64,000 nucleotides of DNA from Syncephalastrum monosporum B8922. Its lineage: Eukaryota; Mucoromycota; Mucoromycetes; Mucorales; Syncephalastraceae. Both the position numbers and the translations under genes were made by a program. Where the stretch lies: contig JNEN01001212.1 of NCBI GenBank assembly GCA_000697355.1, positions 62,001-126,000 on the forward strand. The letters are read 5' to 3'. The stretch's first letter is position 1, and the number at the start of each line of letters is the position of its first letter. Shown in pieces: positions 37,086 to 47,689 of the stretch. The notes under the pieces are model-generated. The model was not told the origin of the DNA and did no database searches. It worked only from the letters and a program-made list of their open reading frames with translations.

Positions 37086-37200
37086 GAGAAAAAAGTGTTT
37101 TAAGTGTTTTAAGTGTGTGTGTTTTAAGTGTTTTAAGTGTGTGTGTTTTAAGTGTTTTAAGTGTGTGTGTTTTAAGTGTGTGTGTGTTTGTGTGTGTGTG
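37086..37200 (+). repeat. 24-bp minisatellite plus GT tract upstream of the orphan membrane protein gene
   Basis: Units built from TTTTAAGTG and GTGTGTG alternate as TTTTAAGTGTTTTAAG then TGTGTGTG, about three and a half copies, ending in a longer GT run. It begins about 30 bp upstream of the start codon at 37056, so it lies in the 5' leader or core promoter. Confidence 0.85.
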
Positions 37201-37333
37201 TGGGCTTGTGCAGAAAGGGCAGGTGAAGGGCAGACGTCAAGTAGAAGGAGAAGACAAGAAAAATCATGCGCTTGGCGAGGATCTTATATACCGTTGATCG
37301 AGCTCCAGCTTCTTATCAGCACAATCACATTTA

Positions 37334-37891
37334 TCAGTATACTAGCATACACGTATGATTTTCGGCTTCTTTTCCGTTGGAAGTAGCATATAATTTATCA
37401 GCGAGGTATTGTAGCCGAAATGCAAGCATGGAATTTCCTTTGACCTCAAACTTTGTAAAATCATTGACTAGAAACAGCGAACAATGATAGAGATCTAGTG
37501 GAAAGACTTACATCACAGGTGCGTGCAAGGTATTCCCATGATATATTCTGGCATCGTGTTTTATCATCAGATTCGTCCCATTCGACGAGGAAAGACCGAG
37601 GATGTTCCTCATCCAGCTCCGGATAAGGAACTGGCTTGTTTAGTTCCTGATAATGTAAAAATACAACTTCGACCTGTAAAACAGCACGGCGTGAAAGGGT
37701 AACGTGATATAGGCCACCTGTTTTAGAGCGCCCACCAGCCGTCAGCATATAGTCATTTCTCCTTTTTTTTGTTTTTTGTTTTTTGTTTTTTTGGTAATTT
37801 ATTTTCGACTTGCCAATTGCTTTCTCTGCACAAAACCCGTAAGCTCCTTCATAACCAAGTTGTCCGCCGGATCTATGGCAATCTCAGCCAT
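37334..37891 (-). CDS. Hypothetical protein, three exons
   Basis: Exon 1, from the ATG at 37891, reads MAEIAIDPADNLVMKELTGF then VQRKQL and meets a GC donor (GCAAGT). Exon 2 begins after a TTTTACAG acceptor near 37680 and reads VEVVFLHYQELNKPVPYPEL, then RSFLVEWDESDDKTRCQNIS and WEYLARTCD, ending at a GTAAGT donor. Exon 3 after ACAAAG reads FEVKGNSMLAFRLQYLADKL and stops at 37334. The exon 2-3 junction is strong and keeps frame; the exon 1-2 junction depends on a GC donor. About 120 residues, acidic and aromatic, no domain I can name. Exon 1 may belong to something else. Confidence 0.48.
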
Positions 37892-39425
37892 ATGGTATAA
37901 TATACAGTATCCGAAGTTCAATAATGCTTTAACTGGCAGCAGAGAAAGCAGAAATCCTGATAGATTGACGTCGTCTGCACATATTTATCATTGATATTAT
38001 GCTTGTAGTCGCTACATCACATTTTGACGGCTGCTTTTCGAGAATAATATGAGCCCTATGTGTGATCAGAGTGTTTCGAGGAGTGGATTATATTTTCACG
38101 ATTCTTTCTGCATATCTAAATTGCATCATCTTGTTTGGGTTCAGCTACATATAATTTTTAGGTATTTTTCTTTCCGTGTCATGGTAGAAGCGTGTGGAAA
38201 ATGACACAGCCTCCATTCGTTTACATGAGCCTTGTTATATGTGAATCATTGTTAGAAGAAGGAATGAGCTTATATCTTAAATAAAAACGAAAAGAAGGGA
38301 AGAAAAGCCTAAGCCGTGGTTCAGCGGCGACTGCGGAGAAGACCCCGCGGTTTATGCGATACCTCATATCTTCGGAACGGTACCGAAGCTGCTTGTGCCG
38401 CCGGGACCGCTCCAAATGTCAAACATCTGGATGACACGTCTCCAAATGCGGGCGCCAGACAATGAGCGAAGGGTCTAGCTATCGTTTGTGCCATGTCGTA
38501 GTTTATAACGACCAAACAAAGAGACAGCGAAGCAATGATTTTTGGTGGTACCCTTCGACTTATTGGAGTGCAGCGCATGCCGGCCGTAATTGATAATGTC
38601 TTACTTTCACGATGCTCTGTAAACGAAACCTATTTGTTTGATATTGGGCAGCCTTGTGGACCCTTGCGCCCCACAACTACGATAGAGCCTATGACTCGCT
38701 TCCGGCGTGGCTTCTGCCTGCATAACTCGTGCACCACCGTCCTACAAATGGATACATCATGACTTATTCAAGCCTAGCAAAACATGCATCTATGGATTAG
38801 TGGCTTGTCTTGTCTTTCTTCCTCAGTATTGCTGCTACATATCGCAGATACTAAAAGTTTTTCCAAACGGGCTAGATATGGTTGGGACGATGTTTCCGTC
38901 TCTGAGAAGGCGCCAATGCACTTGCCAAAGCAAATAACTCGAAGACTGAAGAAAAATCGCCAGCTGCGGGCCCTATACAACCATATACTGGCGAAGCATG
39001 TTTAAAAAGGTCCTCCAAAAGAAGGCACCTCAACGGAATGAGTTGCCTACAATCGGATGAAACAGAGTTCTGTCGGATTTGCGCGGAAGATGCCAACACT
39101 CTCTCCTCTGCAGCCCACAAGCAAAAATGCTTAAGTCTACAGTATACATCGCATATTTGGCGAAATAATTCTCCTGAACTAAGCATCCTCGATCAGTAAT
39201 GGACGTGACAGACTTATCGCGCGACTAACACATTCCAAGACAAAGCAAGACACATCAGAAGACAAGTAAAATGTGGTATAACTGAAGTTGGTTTAATTCT
39301 TCTTTATGGCAAGTACATAAGTATAAGGCGGGACGGGGATGTGTGTAGAAAAAAAAAGAAGAGAAGAGAAATAAAGTGAAGAAACTTGTTTTGGGTGCGA
39401 GAGTAAGATGGCGACTTAAAAGAAA

Positions 39426-39456
<31 letters not shown>

Positions 39457-39491
39457 AGAAAGTGATGGATGACAATGTGGTTTTTGTGGGA
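37892..39491. other. Intergenic, 1.6 kb
   Basis: Short frames only on both strands, none with domain features or consistent splice sites. It ends with purine-rich sequence and a (GA)n run at about 39427-39452 beyond the septin stop. Confidence 0.4.
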
Positions 39492-40901
39492 TTAAGCATC
39501 CGAAATCTGAGCCTGAGCAAGTCTGGCCTCCAAGTTGCGCAGAGCTTCCTCTTTGCTCAACAGTTCCGCTCTCTTTTCCTGGATTTCGCGCTGGACCTTG
39601 AGCTCGATCTCGCGAAGCTATTCAAACGAAAATATGGATCAGCATTTTCCGTCCTATCTTCAGCATGTGTTTGCTTACCTTTTCTTCTTCCTTCTTAAGC
39701 TGCTCCTCCTTCAACCGCACGCTCTGGCTGGCCATGTCCTCGGCATTCAAAGAAGCATCCCTAATCAGTGTAAGTAAATAGAAAAAAACAGAGGTCGCTT
39801 GACAGTGCATGTTGTACTTACTCGGCATCGCCACCGTTGACAGTACGACTGAGTTTCTCGGTACGGTAGTTCTCGTACAGGAAGTCGTGGGTGATTTCCT
39901 TGAGGTCCTGCAAATGTGAGCTCAGCAGGGCTGATCGCAGGCGAGCGAAATCCGAGTGCTGTGGGTTGTCGACTGCATGAAAAATAAGGTAACATGGACG
40001 ATCAGCCAAACACATACAAAGGGGGAGAAAACAAAGAGGGCGTATTTGTTTTCGTTTTCTATTCTCTTTTTACCTTCCACAGCGCCCCATGGGTACTGTC
40101 TGCCGCGTACGGTGCGACCATTCACGACGATTTCCTCGTCACTGCCAATAATGGCAAAAGGCAGAAGGGCCTAGAACGAGGAAAAAAAAGTCAAACAATG
40201 ATGACAGCAAAAAATAAAACAAAACATACGCGTAGCTCGCTGTTCTCTTCGATCGTGTCTTCGTCGTCTTCTTCGACGTCGTAAGGGAAGTTGTAAATCG
40301 GGATATTGTAGTGCTCAATATCCTCCATGATCTGTTATATATAGATCGAAAATCAGAACGCGGTCCAAATCAGGCGACCGGCCGGTTTGTTAAGAACTTA
40401 CTCTTCTCTTGAAATCTTTCATCTCCTGAGGGGTGAAGGAATCGGCGCGACCGACGACGGGAATCACGTTAACACGGGGGCTCAGACGACGCATCAGCTC
40501 AATGTCGATCTCGCGCAAGCTGTGATCATAGCGTCAGCCCATGGTTCTGTATTCTGTATCTCTTCCGTCTACAGTTTTCTTTTGACTTACGCATGACCGG
40601 TGGGAGCGATAAAGTAGAGGAGGGCGTGGACACGGTTGTCCCGGAAGCGCGGGTTACGCTTGATACGGGACTCCTCGGCAAGGATATCATCGTACTGGCG
40701 CTCAAGGTAGCCGACGATCTCTTGGAAGCTGATTTACAGAGCGGGGTGGTCAGGGTCACATACTCGAAATAAACAGGGCCCATTCCCCATTTTGTTACTC
40801 ACCAGCGCTCGTTATCAATGTTGTCACCGAAGCCGGGGGTATCGACGATGGTCAAGGAGATTCTACGCATGTGTGTGAGCATGAACTGAGTCACCGGTCA
40901 A

Positions 40902-40947
<46 letters not shown>

Positions 40948-41451
40948 CTGACACCATCTTCGTCGAGTTCTATGGGATTTCAAAGTGAATACGATAAAAT
41001 AAGGAGAGACAACGAGCATTATTGTTTACCAACAGAGACGGGCTTGATGGTGATGCCCTCTTCGTTGTGCGCTTCTTCAGGGTTGTTGCATTCCTTCTTG
41101 GCAAGGACACCCGAGTCGCAAAGGGTGTTGACGAACGTGGTGCGACCGGTGCCAGAGGCGCCTAGACGAGGACAAGGCAGATTGAATTTAATATAACACG
41201 GTTGATAAAAAAGGAAAGAAAACGAGAGAAGAGAAGGGGGCGAAGGGGGTGAGGATTGTAATCTCCGTACCGACAACCATCAAGGTGAACTGGAATCCCT
41301 TCTTTACGTTTTTTCTGCGACCGCCGAGTCTCTGGCGAGATGAAGAAGTTAGCGTCATCATCTTTTTAGTGTCGCCGGCTGGGATGACCCAGGCCAGGGC
41401 CAAGGCCAATCACGCTTCATCATCTCGAAGGCGTCTACTCACGTGAGCCAT
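39492..41451 (-). CDS. CDC11: Septin, Cdc11/AspA class
   Basis: Septins polymerise into filaments at septa and polarised sites. Exon 1 is only MAH. The next exon carries the polybasic stretch [18 protein letters not shown]. The P-loop follows across an intron as [18 protein letters not shown], with Arg where most septins have Lys. G3 is [14 protein letters not shown], and then [39 protein letters not shown], and G4 as [10 protein letters not shown]. The septin unique element is clear: [37 protein letters not shown] and [19 protein letters not shown]. The C-terminus is a coiled coil ([13 protein letters not shown]... ending AQAQISDA, stop at 39492). About nine introns; one holds a long (GT)n tract. 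Class assignment rests on the Arg P-loop and block similarity. Confidence 0.92.
40904..40945 (+). repeat. (GT)n microsatellite in a septin intron
   Basis: About 21 GT units directly next to a splice donor (GTACACAC on the minus strand). Confidence 0.9.
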
Positions 41452-41751
41452 GATGGGATAGGTGTGTGCAAAGTCAAAGGAAAGACGGAAGAAGAAGAAG
41501 GAAGGTGGAAAGGGACGATGATGAGATTGGAAAGAGGAACAAGAGTGGAGAGGGAAGAGGGAAAAGAAAGGAAAAAGAAAAGAGCCCAAGGTGGGACGCG
41601 AGATGGGCTGCCCGCAACATTCCCTTGACGTTACACAATCAGTAAATTTGGCAATTAGGCACACGCCCACGTCCCCTCAATTTTTGACAGCATACACGTA
41701 TACATATATATATACATATACGCAACAACATCGGCATACACACACATGTCT

Positions 41752-44597
41752 TCAGGGCGCATGAATATTGTTATTGCGGTAACGATCACTCGCAGACGCA
41801 AGCGATCGGAAAACTTCGTCATTGATATAATACGCTTGGAAGAGCAGCTCAAACACATGCAGCCGCTCTTCGAGCCGTGCCATCCGCTTCTCCTGAGCCT
41901 CCTCCTCCTCTTCCTCCTCTTCCTCGTCTGCAATCAGCGTGTCCTGCGCCTTCTCTCGCCGCGACTTGGGGCCACTCGAAAAGCGACGGTGGACAGGATG
42001 AACAATCGGCACCTGGGCGCCCTTGGGAAACTTGGAACGCAGGCCCTGCAGGAGCGACAACCGCATCTGCCCGACCGACCACCGGTGCACGACGCCCCAG
42101 GGTGACCGCGGCCGATAGCCAAACAGACACGTTTGCAATCCCAGGATCAGGCCAAAGATACCGCCCAGGATGCCCATGGCGTTCAGGAGGGTGAACGCAC
42201 GCTGCTCGCGTACCACGGTGATTTCGTAGCTCGACGGAAACACGTGCAAGGTCCCCATCGGCTGTGGATCGGTCGCGTAGTCACTCGGGCTCGGCTCGCT
42301 CATCGCCTGGCTTTCGATCAGGTAGGACGGCTCCCGGAGCGTGCCCACCCCGACATAGTTCCATGGCTGGTCGGTCCTTATGTGCTGCCGCTCGATGAGC
42401 TCGTAGCTGCCAGTGCTCACTGTGAATGGATCGAGGTCAAACGCGTTGCTGGTTCTCAGGTTTTCTTGCTCGGCGGATTGGAACGCGGCATTCTCGTCGT
42501 CGTCGTACCAACGAAATGGCACATGGTAAGGGTCCGGGATCCCATACACGGGCAGATTGGGGTCGTGCTTTCGATTGTACAAGACGGTGTGCAGGACGGC
42601 ATTTGTGCTATTGTACAGGGTATGATCACCATAGAATTGGAACTTGAGGTACGAGCCGTTGCTGGTTTCCCGGCTAATACCGCGTGAGAGCTGAAAGTCG
42701 TCAGGGGCACGAAACAAGTAGCATGTGAGATGGTCGCCATAGTAGCTCAGACCTGTCTGTATATTATCGGTGATGTTGATGATGTAATGTGAGCATGGGT
42801 CACCAAAGTCGGTCGAGCATTGTACAAGCGGTGTCTCGGTTGTTTTCTCTGGCTCCCATCCGTCGAAACAGAACCGGATATCTAGGAAATGGAAACGTTG
42901 AATATTTTTATATACGATGGATACAGAAGCTCCTTTTGGCTTTTTCGCGCGTTACCTGGTACATCGACGGTGTATTCGTCGTTGTGTTCTTGGTAGCTTT
43001 GCTCGATGATAGGGCTGTTCCTGACTTGGACAAGAGTGACAATGACCACCGTGATAAACACAAGGTAGAAGAAGACGCGTACAAGGAATCGCGCAATTTC
43101 GGCCCACAATGGCTCGCCGGCTCTAAAGTAAATAATAATAAAAAAAAAAGGAGTGGCTGTGAGCCGGATGAAGGGCCTCTTTACAAGCCGAACTTTACCT
43201 CGGTTTCCATACTTCGCCGAGAACTTTACTTACAAAGTGGGTTGGGTGGATCTGAAGACGTCGGCAGAGCATCCAACTGCCCAATACAAGGAGTATACCT
43301 GTCAAGACACTCGCGACGACCGCGGTGCTGATGAACGCGACATCATTTGGGCGCTGTGTTTCGTGGATGGAGGAGGGCGGCTCCCACGTGGCCTGGACTG
43401 AGTCAAAGAGATAGAGGCCGTCATAGATGGTGTGATAGTTGATACCAAAACCAAAGATCACTTTGGTGTCGTTCAGGAGGGCAGCCGAGGCAAAGGACCT
43501 CGGGAAGGGCTGGTAGGCGGAAGGCTGAGGGATAGACCATGTCCAAGAGCGTGTGTCCAAGACGGCTGTCATATCTGCAGGGTCGTTTTCTGCAGATAAA
43601 TAAGTATGAAATGGCTGCGCTGCACCGTCTTGACCGCCACACACGACAATGCGATCATGTCTGTCTGTAAGAGACAATTATGATTTAATTATATCCGTCC
43701 GATGCATACAGAGGTACCACGTACCCGCAACAGCGCTGTGGTAGGTACGAGGAGGCGGTATTGACTTGCCCTGCAAGGGCTGGTTGCGCCATTGACCGGA
43801 ATGAGTGTCGAAGATGGCAGCCGTTGTCAAGGGAAATAGGTCCTTGTCCAGCGTAGGGTTTGTCATGTAGTCGCCAATGCAGCGGTATCCTCCAAGGAAC
43901 ACCAAGCTACCATCGCTGGGAATTGGGTCAGTCTGTGAAAAAGTAAAAGAAGAGAAAGAGACACTGGCGGCGGGAGGTGGGGTTGGGGGCGGGGGCGATG
44001 TACCTCAGATCCATGCGCTATTTACCTCAACAACGTTGCTGTGTGACCACAGCGTGAAGCAACATCCGTCTCGAGGCGCGTCCATTGATCGCTCGGCAGG
44101 TGATATCGCCAAAACACATCCTCGAGAGGCCCCGAAATATTCATGCCTCCGAAAAGATAAACGTCGTCGCCCGCCCGTGTCGCCGAGTGATAGAATCGTT
44201 CCAGCGGGGTGCTGATATTGGCTGTTTTCTGCAAAGGGTGCCATGTGTGGCCGTCCAAGTCAAACGTGTAGTAGCGGAGTGGTTCGGGCGGTAGACTGGT
44301 ATTGGTAGGGTCGATAGGGTGGTGTCCGCCAAAGGTGTACAGTGCGTGGCTATCCGTAGCGACGAGGGCGCCGTAGATCATGGTAGGGGAAGCGTAAGGG
44401 TCGGTCTTGACTTGGTCGAGCTCGGTCGTCGTGCTTGGCAAAGACCAGAGGGCTTCCATATTCCAGGGCGGGACGCCGTAAAAGCCGCCATAGATATACA
44501 TTGTATTGTTGAGGGTCGCGGCAGAGGCACCGTACAGCGGCCGATTGGTGGCATGCAGTTCCTGTCCGGCAGGGTTGAATATGGTGTTGGGCGCCAT
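41752..44597 (-). CDS. Kelch beta-propeller transmembrane protein
   Basis: Exons join into one long protein. The N-terminal part has kelch repeats: GASAATLNNTMYIYGGFYGV, ALVATDSHALYTFGGHHPID, FYHSATRAGDDVYLFGGMNI, then GSLVFLGGYRCIGDY, PPPRTYHSAVAG and RIVVCGGQDGAAQPF. A membrane span follows (VAFISTAVVASVLTGILLVL). An intron joins WKPR to AGEPLWAEIARFLV and a second span (VFFYLVFITVVIVTLVQV). A Cys-containing domain (RFCFDGWEPEKTTETPLVQC) and a third hydrophobic segment (FTLLNAMGILGGIFGLILGL) lead to a cytoplasmic poly-Glu and coiled-coil tail ending NNNIHAP. Start: MAPNTIFNP (44597) is the only convincing ATG, but an in-frame hydrophobic stretch (LLLLLLYSSLFSLW) just upstream looks like a signal peptide. 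Function unknown; a cell-surface sensor is plausible. Confidence 0.8.
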
Positions 44598-44669
44598 CCA
44601 GAGGGAAAACAGAGAAGAATACAAAAGAAGTAAAAGGAGAGTACAGGGAGTCAATGAAAAAGAGATACA

Positions 44670-44670
<1 letters not shown>

Positions 44671-44708
<38 letters not shown>
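44671..44708 (+). repeat. A38 homopolymer
   Basis: An uninterrupted run of 38 A (T on the coding strand) about 75 bp upstream of the kelch gene's first clear ATG. Its length is prone to sequencing error and affects which upstream frame is open. Confidence 0.95.
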
Positions 44709-44709
<1 letters not shown>

Positions 44710-45019
44710 AGCAAAGGAGAAGGAACCAAGGAAAAGAAAGAGAGAATATGTGGCGTACCAAGGTAGAAAGAGAAATGAGAAACGAGAGAACAGGACGACA
44801 GGAGGCGTGAGCGGCAAAAGCCTTAGGCTGACAAGATTGCAACTTTTTTTTGTGACCCAGCAACGAGCCCCTTCTTGTTCACTCGATGACATGCAATTGC
44901 CTCCTTTATCTCTCTGTCTTTCTAAACTTTTTGGGTGAGAGCTGATCAGATACACACACACACACACACAACCGGAAATGGAGTGGGTAAATAAGGGAAG
45001 ATTCTTTATAAATGGGAAA

Positions 45020-46111
<1,092 letters not shown>

Positions 46112-46427
46112 CCTTTCGACGATTACGCGTGTGGAGGTGTAGTATTCTACTCAAGTGCACGTAAGAACTGGGTGTGTCATGGTCAGGAGGTAAAAAGGTA
46201 GAATAAGAGAAAAAAAGATAGACGATGAGAGAGAGAGAAAAGGGTGTCTATGGTGTATGGTGTATGGTGTGTAGAGTGTATGGTCTATGTTATTGAATAC
46301 CTTACCACTCTCTTCTCAACGAAAAAGGTTTCGTCTGAAATAGACTGTGGCAGTCCACGAGATTTGGGAGATTTATTATGGAATTTTTTATTCAAGCTCC
46401 TTTCTTCTTTTCACCCTTCGTTTCCCT
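46112..46427. promoter_or_regulatory. Divergent promoter of GIS2 and SEN54
   Basis: 316 bp between start codons, including purine-rich (GA) sequence and a short TGTATGG tandem near 46250-46285. Confidence 0.45.
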
Positions 46428-47650
46428 ATGAGTGACACGGACGAGGAACCAGGCGACTTTTCAACGCTCCTCCACAGGTACACCCTGTCAGAGAACACCC
46501 ATTCCCTTGTAGTAACTCATGGTAGCAGATCCCAGCGGGGCAAAGCAGCACCACGCCGTGGTACCAAAGCCTTCTCCTCGAAAGAGCACCAGCAAGAAGC
46601 CCTCGAGGCCTCGCGCGATGCTTTGTTTGAGCTGATTGGCGAAACCAAGCGCGTCAGTATGAAATCAACCAGCCAAGGCGTGCTCAATCGCGAGACAGGC
46701 GAAACGACGATTGTCAAGAGTAAAGGAGCCCATTTACACGCGATGGGGCACACCTTGAAGGGCCAGACCGTCCTCTTTCTCGAAGAAGCGGCCTGGCTGC
46801 TGAATATGCATAGCCTTATTGTCACTGACCCAGAGGGCGTGCCCTGCCAGTTTGAAGACTACTGCGCCCTGATGTTTACCAGCGCCGATGGCTGGATTAA
46901 CTTTGAGAAATATCAGGTGAGCAGTTTGACGCGGCCGTGTAAGCTTGTTCTCATACGCTAGGCAAGGCGTACGCGTACCTCCGTCGCCTGGGCTACTTTG
47001 TCCAGCGCCATCGTCCTCCTCCGCCCGCTCCCATACCACAGACACGACCCTCTCTGCTCATGACATGGTGCTCCTGGCTATGGAGTGCCGTCAGCCGATG
47101 GGTGCGCACCATCACCCACTACTTTGTAGGCTTCAGAAGCCTCATCCATCACGGTACTTTTAAAACGAATGGTACGCAGAACACACACACACATATATAT
47201 ATAGTCCCTACTCACCCTATCATAGAGGATGTTTACAAACGTTTACGCATCATCCAAACGCAAGAGTGGGAGACAAAAGAGACACGGGAGAGCCGAGCTG
47301 AATTTCACTGGGACGTGTACCGACCCCACCCAAAATGGAAGAAGAAAGATCCAGGCACACCCGACTTCTGTGTTGCCGTCGCCAGGTACACACAAAAGAA
47401 AACATAAGCCCACCCATCCACCTCGTCTCACACACACCCCATTAGTGCTCGCGATTCCCTGCCGGCCTTGGCCGACTATCAGACCCTCTTCCGAACCACT
47501 TGGCAACGCGCCGGCGCACGCCCTGTTTCACGCTACACACGCCGCGGCGAAAAAGCACCCGCGTTCCTGATGGCCATTGTGGGCGATGCCGAAGGCGTCA
47601 GCTTTTTGAAGATCACGGGCGACGGCGCAGCCGATCTCAGTACCCGCTGA
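46428..47650 (+). CDS. SEN54: tRNA-splicing endonuclease subunit Sen54
   Basis: Sen54 is a structural subunit of the complex that removes introns from pre-tRNA. The start is MSDTDEEPGDFSTLL at 46428. The N-terminal Sen54 domain shows RDALFELIGETKRVSMKSTS, then KGAHLHAMGHTLKGQTVLFL and EEAAWLLNMHSLIV. After an intron with a GGCAAG acceptor comes AYAYLRRLGYFVQRHRPPP, the typical YxYLxRLGY motif. Two more introns separate EDVYKRLRIIQTQEWETKE and FHWDVYRPHPKWKKKDPG. The last exon includes WQRAGARPVSRYTRRGEKAP and FLMAIVGDAEGVSFLKITG. Three introns in all. The stop (47650) is 39 bp from the stop of the opposing oligopeptidase gene, so the 3' UTRs must overlap. Assignment is firm. Confidence 0.9.
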
Positions 47651-47689
47651 TAGGTGTATTATGTTTTTTTTTTTTTTTTTTGCTTGTCA

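Noticed and set aside
41752..43109. Treating the C-terminal membrane part of the kelch locus as a separate gene starting MWAEIARFL
   Set aside because: A proper intron (donor G|GTAAAG, acceptor CTTTAG) joins WKPR to AGEPLWAEIARFL in frame, and that apparent start codon is not an ATG.
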